This document shows positions 42,905-55,500 of a DNA stretch of 64,000 nucleotides, one piece after another. The translations under genes were made by a program, and so were the position numbers. Each line of letters starts with the position of its first letter. Position 1 is the first letter of the stretch. The notes under the pieces are model-generated. The model had not been told where the DNA came from. It ran no database searches and saw nothing but the letters and a program-made list of their open reading frames with translations. Source of the DNA: Ashinkailepas kermadecensis (taxonomy: Eukaryota > Arthropoda > Thecostraca > Neolepadidae); the NCBI GenBank assembly GCA_034440615.1, contig JAOTOM010005050.1:421001-485000 (forward strand), in the 5' to 3' direction.

Positions 42905-45080
42905 TTGGACAACATTTCAGGAGCTTTCTTATTTGCGATACAACCCCAACATTTCTCCCGTCGAAAACATCAACTCAATTACAAATACACTTTTCGAGGC
43001 AGCTTCCACGACTATTTCACTTATAGTCGTGTCTGGTGTCAAGAAATTTCAAAAGCCATTGCGGTAAGAAAAAGAACATTTATCAATTATTTACGACATC
43101 CCGATCAAGAAAGTCTATACATCTGTAACCGCGAACGTGCGAGGACCCGCCGCATCATTCGCGATGCCAAGCGCCGTTCATGGGCCATATATTTACAGCA
43201 GCTGACTTTTCGAACACCATTGAGTAAAATATGGCAATTAATTCGACGCTTGTCCGGACGCTCCCCATTTAAATCTCTACCGGTCCTCAAAATCCACAAT
43301 CTCACCATTACCGACCCACAAACCATAGTAAATAACATAGCTGATACCATGGCCCATAATAGCTCCGATGTAAATTACCGACCTAATTTTCTACCAAATG
43401 CGCAACACACTTTTCACACAAATCTCGAACTCTTCCAATCCGACAATACCGAGGACTACATTGCTTCTTTTCAACTTTTCGAACTGCAGAATGCCATTTC
43501 GTCCGCCGGTAGCACTTCAATAGGGCCTGACAAATTACATTATTCCTTCTTTCGACATTTATCTGACCACACCAAACAGTGCATCTTGGACACATTTAAT
43601 TCATTATGGTCAAATCACATCTTTCCTGAAACATGGAAAGAAGCAATTATCGTTCCCATTCCAAAACCCGGCAAAGATCACAGTAACCCCAATAATTTTC
43701 GGCCAATTGCTCTTACCAGTTGCTTGGGGAAACTTCTTGAAAGAATGATTAGTAAAAGACTGACCTGGCACCTGGACACAAATTCTCTTTTATCTCCATT
43801 CCAATGTGGTTTTCGTCACGGACGCAGCCCAGTCGACCATCTCATTAGATTAGAAACGGACATCCGCCTTGGTTACAAAAAGCACGAACACACAGTGGCA
43901 GTATTTTTAGACATTAACAAAGCTTATGATATGGTCTACAAACCCGTATTACTTTTCAAAATTCTTCAACTCGGTTTCAAAGGACACTTAGCTCATTATT
44001 TAATAGGTTTTCTATCTGGTAGCCGTTCTTTCCACCGCAGATGTCGATCATCAATCTCCACACAGCATATTATGCACAACGGACTGCCACAGGGAAGCTG
44101 CATATCACCAGTTTTACTTAACATCATCATTAATGACCTTTTCGCTGACATGCCTGCAAATGTATCATTTTCTCTTTTCGCGGACGATTGTGCAATTTGG
44201 TGCTCAGACAAAAATTACGAAAATTGTTTGATTCGGCTTCAAAACGCCCTTGACAGAGTTCATCAATGGTCCATCAAATACGGTTTCAATTTTTCGGCCT
44301 CTAAATCTGCAACCATGATTTTTAGCAAATGCAGTCCCTGCCCAAACCTAGATACACAACTTCACCTTGGACAAAATGACATACCTTTTGTACATTCATT
44401 TAAATTTCTTGGTGTAATCTTTGATCGTAGGCTTTCCATGCATCAACACATGAAACACATCCAGAACAAATGTTTTCGCCGACTAAATTTATTTCGCTGC
44501 GTTACTTCCACCCCCTTAGGAGCCGATCGTCACACTCTTTTACAACTATATAAATCCTTAGTACTCCCCATCATTGAATATGGCTCAGTAGTTTATGCTG
44601 GTGCCAGCCCATCCTCCTTACACATTTTAGACACAATTCAAAATAAATTTATCCGTATCGCACTTGGTGCAATGACCACTTCACCCATCATCTCTTTAGA
44701 AGCCGAATCGGGAATTCCTCCTTTAGCTCTCCGCCGAATGCAACAAACACTTAGATACGTCTCCAAAATTCAGTTTCATGCAAACCACCCGACACACACA
44801 TCATTGCAAATTCTCCCAAATTTACATCATCATTATTTAGGTCCAGCCGAAAAGCGAACTGGACTCACTATAGCTTCTCGGGTAAAAACATTTTCTGAAC
44901 AGCTTCACTTCACTATTCCACCCATTACTTCTCTTTCTCCACCAACTACACCACCGTGGCAAATCGCCGAACGACACATTTTCTATCTCACCACGACTCG
45001 AAAATCACAGCTTTGTCCGGAATATATGAAACAAAAATTTCACCAAATTCGGTCTCGTTATTACCATGTTCCTTTTGTTT
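42905..45080 (+). pseudogene. Retrotransposon 3 ORF2, reverse transcriptase part (open)
   Basis: One continuous frame covers the whole RT: WKEAIIVPIPKPGKDH, NNFRPIALTSCLGKLLERM, CGFRHGRSPVDHL, FLDINKAYDMVY (motif A), NGLPQGSCISPVLLN (motif B), SLFADDCAIWCS (motif C), FLGVIFDRRLSMHQH (thumb). The catalytic Asp residues are all present. The frame continues to 45334, so it also carries the first RNase H box. The first residues near 42905 do not include the true ORF2 start, which is out of frame upstream. Confidence 0.92.
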
Positions 45081-45890
45081 TTACAGACGGTTCGAAAGAT
45101 GCTAACCTAACAGGAAATGCCGTAGTTTCAGGAACTTACAAAAAACAACATCGATTACCAAACGGAACATCAATTTTCATCGCTGTATTACATGCCATCC
45201 TCATTTCCCTCCGTTATATTCGCAACCGTTTTCTCTGTCAGCCCATGCGTCATCATATGTTCCGACTCCAAATCTGTTTTACAATCTCTTTCGTCACTTT
45301 CTTTTTCACATCATTGCCATATTTCTATCTATGAATCACTACAAACACTTCATCTGATGGGCGTGAAGGTCCGTTTCCTGTGGGTGCCCAGTCACTGCGG
45401 CATCCCAGGAAACGAGGAAGCAGATCATCTCGCAAAACAATCATTACAATTACCACACATCACAGATATTCAACCACATTTTGACGCCATTAAATCAACA
45501 GTAAGACAGAACATTCGGCATTTTTGGAATCAAACCTGGACACAAAGTACAAACCATACGCAATTACGGAGCATTAAACCAGTCATCGATATTCGGACGC
45601 CATCATTTCTAATCAACCGCCACGAAGAAAAGGTCCTATCGCGCATCCGCACAGGACACACTTACCTCACACATATATTTATTTATTCTGCTTCACCTCG
45701 GCCTTCATGCCCATCATGTAACACTTATATTACAGTTCCACATATATTATTACACTGCCCGCAATACCATGGCCCTAGAAAACAACTTATCGATTACTGC
45801 CACAAACACAACATTCCATTCTCTTTGCCCTCATTGTTGGGGGACGATCACCCATTTCCTATCAAGTTACTTTTCAATTTTCTACGATAA
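45060..45890 (+). pseudogene. Retrotransposon 3 ORF2, RNase H part (one frameshift)
   Basis: FVFTDGSKDANLTGNAV (first Asp) is in the RT frame; near 45225 the homology moves to another frame, where VIICSDSKSVLQSL (Asp), FLWVPSHCGIPGNEEADHL (His, final Asp) and CPSCNTYITVPHILLHC follow, ending at 45890. The Glu-box helix (HAILISLRYIR, where E is usually A-E-L/H) lacks a clear Glu in this copy (AVLHAIL). Confidence 0.88.
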
Positions 45891-45956
45891 ACCAAATTAT
45901 TCCAGGAATTATAGACTGACTTTTGCGATTTAAAACCTTATTCATTTGATATAAAC

Positions 45957-45988
45957 GGCGCGAAATGGCCTGAGTAGGCCAAAGCGCC
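45957..45988 (+). other. 3'-terminal stem-loop of retrotransposon 3
   Basis: Outer arms GGCGC/GCGCC, internal loop GAAA/AA, inner arms TGGCC/GGCCA (fully paired), 6-nt loop TGAGTA. It begins 66 nt after the RNase H stop and about 25 nt before the end of the element. Confidence 0.8.
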
Positions 45989-46185
45989 TAATTCAACAAA
46001 ACGAAACGAAATGACAGAATACGACAACAATGGTGCTGTTCCCGTACCACCACAGCTATGCACTCAAATTCCTCGAATGAGACTTTGCGTTCGGGAGCAG
46101 GGATAATATTAGCCATCTCGCCGTGCGGCACGTGACTACCAACCAATCAGGGAAGACCGGCGCCAGCAGACGCAGCGGCAGCAGG

Positions 46186-46249
46186 CGCCCACGCTTCATG
46201 TCGTACCAGTCGCTTAACGCCCACGCTTCATGTCGTACCAGTCGCTTAA
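46186..46249. repeat. 32-bp tandem duplication
   Basis: CGCCCACGCTTCATGTCGTA plus 12 further bases occurs twice without a spacer, identically. Confidence 0.95.
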
Positions 46250-47790
46250 CATGCGATAGCCCGTGCTGATAGGACAGCCCAGGCGACTGGAAATGTAGAC
46301 ACAGAAACAGGGGATGAACCGGAACTTCACGATGAGGGCTAATTGCTTTGGGGGCTGCATGCTCAATGCCCCTCCCCCAGAAAGCGTTTCTCGGTATACT
46401 TAGCTTTTTGGCTTTCCTGTTCCTTGTGTGCGCCTTCCTGGAAACAATTGACAGGACGACTTACTTGAACAACCAATTTGAAGCTGGATTACTCTACTTC
46501 ATAACGAAAAATGCTCACTGAAGCTATTCACAAGTGAGACTACCGTGTAGGTCAAATACATCCTTCATTGTCTGTTCTTACATTTGAAGTATGCACTTCC
46601 AGCAATACTGTTCGGTCCAGTAGTGTTGTGCATGCTTGACAATATTCGCGAAGGCCAACAAACCCATACAACATCCGGGCACATGCAGATGTGCATGTGT
46701 GACACACAAAGGAAAACAGTCCACCATGGACTATCCAAGTGACGCGAACAACATGGGAAAGCAAAATGACGTGCATGTGAAGATGTGCTATATCGACTAG
46801 GTTAAAACATGGCACTAGTACAAGTGATTACATCCAAAAAATACGCACGGCAGAAAGTGAAGCACGACATTTACATTATAATATTGTGCTTAATCATAAC
46901 ATAATACTGATCATCAACCGAGGGAAGAGGGGCCTTCCAGATCCCACCTGTGATCCTCGTCATTCGCCGTTTTGAACGGATAAAGTTTGTGATGCCGAAT
47001 AGATGGACCGGAATCCTGTAAGAATTATTTCTTTGGATAAACCTTGGTCTGGAAATAAACGCCGGACAAATTTCATTATTGAAGTCTTCTCATATATGTT
47101 TTCGCTAACATCTCCTGCATATACCGCAAAATGCAAACGAATCACATCAGAGTTCTTCCAAAACTTGCTACTCCGGCTCTTACCGACTTCTAGCTTCGTG
47201 GAAAATATGTGATGGGTCAGTGACGGCACGTGAAATGCCCGTCCACCAACGTGGGAAACCAGTGACGGGTCAGTGACGGGACGTCCAATGTCCGTCCACC
47301 AACGCGAAGGTGGATGAATAAAGATGGGAGTCTGGATGTTGCCCGGGATCAGCACCGTCTTTACATTTCAGCCTAGTAATGACATGATCATGTGTTCATG
47401 TCGCATAAAATTTCATGTCCCCGTCAAAGTACAATTTTGAAAATGCGAGTAAGCGTACTGCCGAGTGTAAGGCAACCATGCTTTCTAGTGTTCACCTGTG
47501 TGAATTGCTATAGGAATGCCGTATTACAATATCATGGCTGTTCATACTATTACTATAGCAATTGCATAATGAGCTCCTCTTGATGATTGAAATCAACCAT
47601 GTACATTTTTAGTTCAAATCGACGTAATATTCACTTGTCTTTCGATGTTTGCCGAGTACGAAAGCGTACACCGGGAAATATGTATCACGTCATGCAATGC
47701 AAATACAGTTATAATTGCATTATTATATGCACACATAAGGCAGCGCAGACAAGTAAACTAGAACTGATCAGTACAGTCACTGTACTTCAT
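46250..47790. other. No recognisable gene
   Basis: Short open frames without domains. A ~50-bp near-duplicate around GGGTCAGTGACGG...GTCCGTCCACCAACG occurs at about 47214-47250 and 47268-47303. Confidence 0.45.
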
Positions 47791-47810
47791 GTATGTTGGA
47801 TCACTATACT

Positions 47811-47975
47811 TCTGCTGGACCATTACACCACTGTTGGACCACTGTACCACTGTTGGACTGCTGGACCACTAGACCACTGTTGGACCACTCCATGACTGTT
47901 GGACCACTGTACCACTGTTGGATCACTATACTACTTTTGGACCACTGCACCACTGTTGGACCACTGCATTGCACG
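47811..47975. repeat. 19-bp minisatellite, about eight units
   Basis: Units read GTTGGACCACTGTACCACT with substitutions and one longer unit. Confidence 0.92.
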
Positions 47976-48141
47976 AAGAAGATCAATGAAATGGCCTGTC
48001 AAGCGAGTAAGATATGAGCGTTAGATGTTGGAAGTATGGATTGCTTGAAGTGCCACCATAAACAAAGTGAACCTCGGACAACTGAACGAAAAAGCGATGG
48101 CAAAATTCAAGCAAGGTCGCGGTCGTTGCGGACCGCACACC

Positions 48142-49290
48142 TTCACCTATCACCCTACTATCGGGCAGCGGCAGCGTCAGTCTACCACCGCCGGCAACGG
48201 TGCCATGACAACCTTCACCTATCACCCGACTATCGGGCAACGGCATCGTCAGTCTACCACCGCCGGCAACGGTGCCATGACAACCTTCACCTATCACCCG
48301 ACTATCGGGCAACGGCATCGTCAGTCTACCACCGCCGGCAACGGTGCCATGACAACCTTCACCTATCACCCGACTATCGGGCAACGGCAGCGTCAGCAGC
48401 CAGCCACCGCCGGCAACGGTGCCATGACAACCTTCACCTATCACCCGACTATCGGGCAACGGCAGCGTCAGTCTACCACCGCCGGCAACGGTGCCATGAC
48501 AACCTTCACCTATCACCCGACTATCGGGCAACGGCATCGTCAGTCTACCACCGCCGGCAACGGTGCCATGACAACCTTCACCTATCACCCGACTATCGGG
48601 CAACGGCATCGTCAGTCTACCACCGCCGGCAACGGTGCCATGACAACCTTCACCTATCACCCGACTATCGGGCAACGGCATCGTCAGTCTTCCACCGCCG
48701 GCAACGGTGCCATGACAACCTTCACCTATCACCCGACTATCGGGCAACGGCATCGTCAGTCTACCACCGCCGGCAACGGTGCCATGACAACCTTCACCTA
48801 TCACCCGACTATCGGGCAACGGCAGCGTCAGTCTACCACCGCCGGCAACGGTGCCATGACAACCTTCACCTATCACCCGACTATCGGGCAACGGCATCGT
48901 CAGTCTTCCACCGCCGGCAACGGTGCCATGACAACCTTCACCTATCACCCGACTATCGGGCAACGGCATCGTCAGTCTACCACCGCCGGCAACGGTGCCA
49001 TGACAACCTTCACCTATCACCCGACTATCGGGCAACGGCATCGTCAGTCTACCACCGCCGGCAACGGTGCCATGACAACCTTCACCTATCACCCGACTAT
49101 CGGGCAACGGCATCGTCAGCCAGCCAGCCACCGCCGGCAACGGTGCCCCAACTACCCTCACCTATCACCCGGCTATCGGGCAGCGGCAGCGACAGCAAGC
49201 CACCGGTGACGGTGCCATGACAACGCTCACCTATCACCCGGCTATCGGGCAGCGGCAGCGACAGCAAGCCACCGGTAACGGTGCCATGAC
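48142..49290. repeat. 72-bp minisatellite, about sixteen units, grading into 69-bp units
   Basis: Units contain CACCCGACTATCGGGCAACG, then TCGTCAGTCTACCACCGCCG and GGTGCCATGACAACCTTC. CCCGA-CTA-TCGGG in each unit is a small inverted repeat. The period is 24 codons, so long frames of nearly 400 codons stay open in two plus frames and one minus frame; no start context, signal or domain supports any as a gene. The last two units (49150-49290) are 69-bp variants. Confidence 0.95.
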
Positions 49291-49330
49291 TATCTTCATT
49301 TCTCACCCGATCACACGGCCCCCGGGCGTC

Positions 49331-49740
49331 ACCGCTCAGGAGGACGGGGCGGTCTGGTGGTCCCGGGTGTCGCCTAGTCTAACGTCCAGAGGTCGGAGCG
49401 GTCCGGTGGTCCCGGGTGTCACCACTCCAGAGGACGGGGTGGTCCGGTGGTCCCGGGTGTCGCCACTCCAGAGGTCGGTGTAGTCCGGTGGTCCCGGGTG
49501 TCACCACTCCAGAGGACGGGGCGGTCTGGTGGTCCCGGGTGTCGCCACTCCAGAGGTCGGGGCGGTCCGGTGGTCCCGGGTGTCGCCACTCCAGAGGTCG
49601 GTGTAGTCCGGTGGTCCCGGGGGTCGCCACTCCAGAGGTCGGTGTAGTCCGGTGGCCCCGGGTGTCACCACTCCAGAGGACGGGGTGGTCCGGTGGTCCC
49701 GGGTGTCACCACTCCAGAGGTCGGAGCGGTCCGGTGGCGT
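49331..49740. repeat. 41-bp minisatellite, about ten units
   Basis: Units read GGTCCCGGGTGTCGCCACTC followed by CAGAGGTCGGGGCGGTCCGGT, with GAGGACGG/GAGGTCGG and TGTAGT/GGCGGT variants. A SmaI-type CCCGGG palindrome is in each unit. Confidence 0.95.
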
Positions 49741-49744
49741 TGCG

Positions 49745-52330
49745 CATCGGAGCCTAAATTACAAGAAAAAATGTTCTGCTAAGAGATGCCGTGAATATTG
49801 AAAAGAGTATTCCGCTACATGCCTTTGCCAATTTTACGATCTGCGCGTCCTAGAATCTGGCTGACGATAACAAGCAAGCTTTTGATACTTCCCTTCGGAG
49901 AAACGTTGCCTCCAGGTATTATTATGTCGAACTTTTGAACTATTTTAATTTGTCTTAGATCCTGCTTGGATATCGGTCGTTGTTTTTTTTACCCTGTCCA
50001 TTTTTATATTTCCAATACCTTCCGGGGTGGAACTCACCTACCGAAGCATCGAACACAACGACTGGTGGTCGCTGATGGTGTCGGAGAATACGTCAATATC
50101 AAGCCTGTCATACACAAATGCTGTTAATTACGTGACGTTTTCCGGTTCCGGTGGCAGTACGAGAGAAGCCAGCCGGCTTACCAACCAGCTGAATCATGTA
50201 CATATAGTCCACTAGTTTCAGATATCGTCTCGCATTTGCTACATTTGGAGTGAGAACGTCGAAATTGCCATCACCCATCAGATGACTTGTTGTATGCGGG
50301 TGTCTCGAGCTGCTGCTGCAACCGCTCCGAGCGATCATGTGATTCAAGAGGGCCCTGTTGACAGCTGAAGCACGATCACAACAACGGAAGCGACCATAGC
50401 AACGAAAGGAGATCCAGACTGAGGACGGGTTATCCGAATAGCATGCCGACAGCCGAATGGTGTCCGGAAGCCGAAGGCGGTCTCGATAAGTCCAGGGGAC
50501 CCTGGCACCCGAGCACAGTCCAACAACGGCAAGGGCTCAGGATAATATAAGGACGCGTCAAGCAGCAGAAGAGACATTAATAACTGGAAAGGGCCAGGCC
50601 TGTTAAGAGGATTCCCTGCATCAGACGGAGTCTCGTGGCGGAAGGGAGATCCGACAGACAAAAGGGGACCGATTTACGACGCGCTTCGCGCACCGAAAAT
50701 GGGTCTATGCCGGAACGACTAGATCCTATTAGCTCCCTGGCCGTGCTTCTGGACAAAAGTTCCGGTCAGAAAGCCTAGTCAAGACCGGCGGACTTTTTCA
50801 CCGTTTTTTTTATTCAAAGATACATACCGTGCTTGCAACCAGTCTTTTGTCCGTGCATAGTAAAAGATCAGAATAGAAGAAAACTAAGGATAAATGTCTT
50901 CAAAAGACCTAATGTTGATAATCATCTCGTAAGTATTTGACTTCAATTCTTTGCTCTATAGTCTATCCAACATGTCGCATCATAGTCATTCAACCAGTTG
51001 AATTTAAAGATATGTCCTTAAATAGTTCAGAAGTATTTATCACATTAGTTGTTGGAGTCAGTTATTCATGCATTAATGCAATTCATGCGCCCTTACAGAG
51101 TTCAGAAACATTTAGCACAGTAATTGTTTAACGCAAATAAAGTTTAGGGCTTTGCGTAACGAAAATGTCACAATTTCTTGTTTGACCTAGTGTGCATTTG
51201 GTTGCTAAGGGGAGGAGGGATGGGGAGCGCCCCCTCCCTTTGGCTGCTGCTCTGCACGCAGCTTTCATGATGTAGCGAATGGGCTAAGGATGACAATAGC
51301 ACAGCTGTAACGCAACATAAATATTAAAGACTCGGGAAGCGTTTTTATTTGTGTTTGTCACTGAGATATATGTGACGTCATGTGATGAAGCGACAGAAAA
51401 GATAAAACCGCTATGTTGGTTGTATCCTGCCAGAACGATGCTGAGAGAAATCATAAATGAATGTCGATGATAGCAATATGTTTTTTTTTCATTCACATAT
51501 GGACAACCGCACCACATCGTAAGCAGCAAAACCGACACCATATACAATTGTAATCATGTATCAATTGGGCTTCAGGAAACATTGTCCAAACTCTAACCAA
51601 GCCTGGTCACATCAAGCGGACCGGGTCCGGGCTTCGGTCCCCAAAATGTGAATATTTGTCACCTCTAGTGGGTACCTACAGCAACGGAATTCATATTTAA
51701 ATGCATATATTTTTCCAAACAAGCAAATCTGATATGATTAATGATGAGGAGATTTACCACTACTCCGTTCGCTTCGTCCTACCGTAAGCAGAATAAAGCC
51801 GCAATGATTCCCTTTCTATTATGTGTAGTCGAATACAACTATTATCTTTATCAGCTGATGCTGAAGGCCTGCAATGTAATACAACACTTACTACCATACA
51901 ATTGACATGTATGTTAGTCGGCAATGAAAGTCGCCGCTGGTTAATGCGAGTATCAAATTCACCACAATGAATTGCCACGCTAATCCAATTAGTAACTTAG
52001 TTTTCGCTGTCAGTGTCGGCTCGTCGTCACCCTCCCCTTACCCTGGGGGAGGAGTGTTCAATTATGGGCGGCATGATAAGTTACCAATGCGAGCTCATCA
52101 GCTATCATACCTGTCCAAAGGTGAAAGGTTTCTCCCAAGTCGGCAGTTCTCAACAGCTCTGTCATCCGTCGGTCCACAATGCAGACGAAGGGATAAACAC
52201 GCCCGGTCCGTTGCACTCTCCTCCCTGCCCAGATAATCTGCCGAGGCGCGGGAAAATCCTCAGGAGAGCGCCGCCCTCGCCCTACTCTGCCGGCCAACTG
52301 ATTGGCTTCTCGGCCTCCAGTCGGCGTGAA
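49745..52330. other. No recognisable gene
   Basis: Over 2.5 kb without a domain-bearing frame, tandem repeat or retroelement motif that I can recognise. A few short frames (for example 50344-50661, minus) have no familiar features. Confidence 0.45.
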
Positions 52331-52331
52331 C

Positions 52332-52499
52332 TGAGTGGTCCACTGGACCCCATCAGTGGTCTGAGTGGTCCACTGGACCCCATCAGTGGTATGAGTGGTC
52401 CACTGGATCCCATCAGTGGTCTGAGTGGTCCACTGGACCCCATCAGTGGTCCACTGGACCCCATCAGTGGTCTGAGTGGTCCACTGGACCCCATCAGTG
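52332..52499. repeat. 30-bp minisatellite, about six units
   Basis: Units read GAGTGGTCCACTGGACCCCA then TCAGTGGTCT; one unit lacks the first 5 bp. Each carries the palindromic CCACTGG/CCAGTGG-like core. The plus frame 52013-52660 stays open through the array but shows no domain. Confidence 0.94.
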
Positions 52500-53558
52500 A
52501 CGTTCAGCAGCCGGAATGGTGCCGCCATTGGTGGCCCAGGACGATCCCGCGAATATTGAGGCCTATTGAAGGGAAGAAGATCTACCGCAAAGAAGGCAGG
52601 TGCGATTATATTTCAGAGGCTGCACAAGTAGGCAGGGATGGATACCAGCCGGATGTGTAATTTTTGAGCATGCTGATGGTTTCCACTGAAAATTCCGCAA
52701 TACCGACGTTTTCCAGCTCGGTGAGTCACGTCAGCGTCTGAGCAGCCGACCTCCCGGCAGGCAAGAATCTCGCCACCGCATGAGGTTAATGCATCCCCGG
52801 GGTCCTCGAAGATAAGCTTCGTGCCGTTTAGCGCGGCGACCAATTTGTTTCAGCCTCTAGGGAAGAAGCATCAGTTCACGAATTCGATCGGATGGGAACA
52901 TCAACACTTCATTTTGAAAAAAAAATTTGCTGTAAGCAGGGTAATGGTACTTGCGCTGCTCGATACAAGATCTATTCAGCGAGCGAGGGATGGGTGGAGT
53001 GAGCTTGTTTTTTTCCCACTGAACTTTGTGTGAGCACAATTTAGCATTCGTGGGGGTGGGGGGAGTGGGGGGGGGGGGGCACAATTCAGCATCGGTGCAT
53101 GTCCCTACAAAAACATCACGCAGCTACAGTGTTCCCGTGCATTCCTTATACTTCTTTTAGAGATCCTTCTCCTCAGGTTATGTCCAGTTGCAGGACTATG
53201 AAGTCGCAGAAGCGAACATGCCCATCCAGGTTGGTATGAAATCACCGATGCTCGCAGATGATTGATTATCATACTGTAACAACCACAAATGATTAATGTT
53301 GGGAATCCTACGTTGACTGTAGCTGGACCAGCATGCTACATAGGCACTAGAACTCTTACAAGGTTCTTTGAGATGATGACCTAAGTTGACATTGGATGAA
53401 GTTGACATTTCCAGACATGCGAATATTATGCATTACCGCGGGAATGTATCGACCCACGTTTCAGTGCCGGTGATTGATGCAATATGACGATATTCAGCAC
53501 CTTCAGCAACACGCGACCTGCAATCAGCCACCTGGCCCTACACGCGACAGCCACCAAT
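52500..53558. other. No recognisable gene; G-run at 53053-53090
   Basis: A G-rich stretch (GGGGGTGGGGGGAGTGGGGG-like) lies near 53055-53085. Otherwise nothing is recognised. Confidence 0.45.
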
Positions 53559-53668
53559 CTTGACCCGACCTGGACCTTCGCCCAACGGCTACCAATATTT
53601 ACTCGACCTGGACCTTCGCCTGATGGCTAACAATCTTGACCCGACCTGAACCTTCACCCAACGGCCTT
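53559..53668. repeat. 38-bp tandem repeat, three units
   Basis: Units read CTTGACCCGACCTGGACCTT then CGCCCAACGGCTACCAAT, with increasing divergence. Confidence 0.9.
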
Positions 53669-54950
53669 AAGAAGTACTTCCAATCACGAGTTCCCGTCAC
53701 AGTAATTTGCCGTCGTGTTATGTTTTGCTACGACTCTACGCTTCGAAACGCTGTGGATTCCTAATTCCCATTGAACCGGCGAATTTGGCAACAACCGCGG
53801 GAATGGTAAGGCACCGGGAAATGAGAGATGGGGTCCATGATCCGACCTTGGTATATTGGAAGGTCTTGGTATTGGTATATATTGGTATATTGGTATATTG
53901 AAAGGGAATGTCCCTCGATCAGTAGGTGCTCAGAAAATGTGTTCGTCATCTACAATGTCATGTGAAGAGTCACGCTAAGCAACTGGCGTAAGGCGTTAGC
54001 TCTACATTATGTCGAATCGGCCATATCTTGCACTTCACTGGGTCACATGTAGACGTCGACAACAGAAATGCATAAAAAACTTCATATTTTTAGCAAGACA
54101 CATTCAGACATTTCAAAAGGCATACATTTTCTGGTATATGTTATATACTGCTTCCGTGGGTCAAATTCACATCGAAGATAGATGATGTTATACAACCAGA
54201 GTATCAAAGAAGTCATTCGAAGTCATAAAGTGCTGGAATGTACATGAGATGCAAGAGCCCATATGCGTGATATGTCGCACGACTACTCATCATGAACTAA
54301 ACATCTTGATTAGTAGCAAAGCTATGTGCAATAACACATGTCACAAATTGAATCCTTCATTTGCTCAAGGCCATCACGTGACGTCACGTGTTGTTTTCTT
54401 GCATTCCATTTTATGATCATTTGTGTATAAACCATATTTCACTTTTGACCGGATCTTGGTTCGTTTGTATCCCGGCCTGTATCATGGTTTGCTTGCACAC
54501 AGACATTCCATTTCACATCTAAATCCGCACTGAGTCAAGGATATGACCCGATATTGACGGCTCTGGTTCTTCTATCTTAAGAGCTTAAAGCAAAATGTTT
54601 TCGCACAATGTGCACAAATCACGCCACGGAAGGCATGCCAAGCTTCAAAGCGATTGCGTGAACGGGTCGGTAGTTGACTGAACGAAAAACATGTGTGTCG
54701 AAATGATGGCCCGCCCACTGCAAGGGTTATTTATGACTGATCAGTTTTCAGGGAGATGATATGCTTTCAGCGTCCGCCGTTTTTGCTCAAAGAAAGGTTT
54801 TCTGACGGAACTAGGTCAGGAACAGGAACCGACGGGCCTTGGTCGGTGGCGGCCGGCCTGACGCTGGCCACGTCGCAGCTCTAACCTAGGCCAATTTGAC
54901 CTCACGCTACAACCACGTGTCCATGCCACCACGCATCACGCGCTAGCGAC
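53669..54950. other. No recognisable gene; short TTGGTATA repeat at about 53860-53900
   Basis: A short (TTGGTATA)n run is present. CACGTGACGTCACGTG at 54375-54390 is a 16-bp perfect palindrome combining two E-boxes and a CRE-like core. No gene is seen. Confidence 0.45.
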
Positions 54951-54953
54951 ACA

Positions 54954-55500
54954 GACCCACCGGCTCTCCGTGGCGCTGAGCGGCTGCACGCGGCGTGAGA
55001 CAACCACGTGCGGCACCACACGCCATCACGGCGCTAGAGCGGACATGGCAGACCCACCGGCTCTCCGTGGCGCTGAGCGGCTGCACGCGGCGTGAGACAA
55101 CCACGTGTCGCGGCATGCCACCACGCCATCACGGCGCTAGCGGACAGGGCAGACCCACCGGCTCTCCGTGGCGCTGAGCGGCTGCACGGGCGTGAGACAA
55201 CCGGCGCTGGCGTGAGACAACCGGGGCGGCGCTCGGACGGGCAGACCCACGCTCTCCGTGGCGCTGAGCGGCTGCACGCGGCGTGAGACAACCACTGTCG
55301 CGGCATGCCACCACGCCATCACGGCGCTAGAGCGGACATGGCAGACCCACCGGCTCTCCGTGGCGCTGAGCGGCTGCACGCGGCGTGAGACAACCACGTG
55401 TCGCGGCATGCCACCACGCCATCACGGCGCTAGGAGCGGGACAGTGGCAGACCCACCGGCTCTCCGTGGCGCTGAGCGGCTGCACGCGGCGTGAGACAAC
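54954..55500. repeat. ~100-bp GC-rich tandem repeat, six units
   Basis: Units of 92-107 bp begin GACCCACCGGCTCTCCGTGG and include GCTGAGCGGCTGCACG and GGCATGCCACCACGCCATCA. Length varies by small indels between units. Confidence 0.92.

Larger units (their letters stand above)
40440..46012 (+). mobile_element. Non-LTR retrotransposon 3 (RNase H-bearing), near full length
   Basis: Plus-strand order: short 5' UTR, intact ORF1 (40583-42139), ORF2 with endonuclease (from 42157), RT and RNase H (to 45890), 3' UTR with stem-loop (45957-45988) and an (AAACG)-type tail to about 46012. It is distinct from elements 1 and 2 in sequence (FADDCAIW rather than FVDDLAIW) and AT-richer. The RT is open, but ORF2 has several frameshifts in the endonuclease and one in RNase H, so this copy looks recently inactivated or contains sequencing errors. 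GACACCCGTC occurs twice in the first 60 bp (40435 and 40482). No target-site duplication could be defined. Confidence 0.92.

Noticed and set aside
47983..49220. Frames of 380-394 codons in the 72-bp array on both strands
   Set aside because: The unit is a multiple of three and stop-free in several frames; overlapping translations on both strands show that the openness is a property of the repeat.
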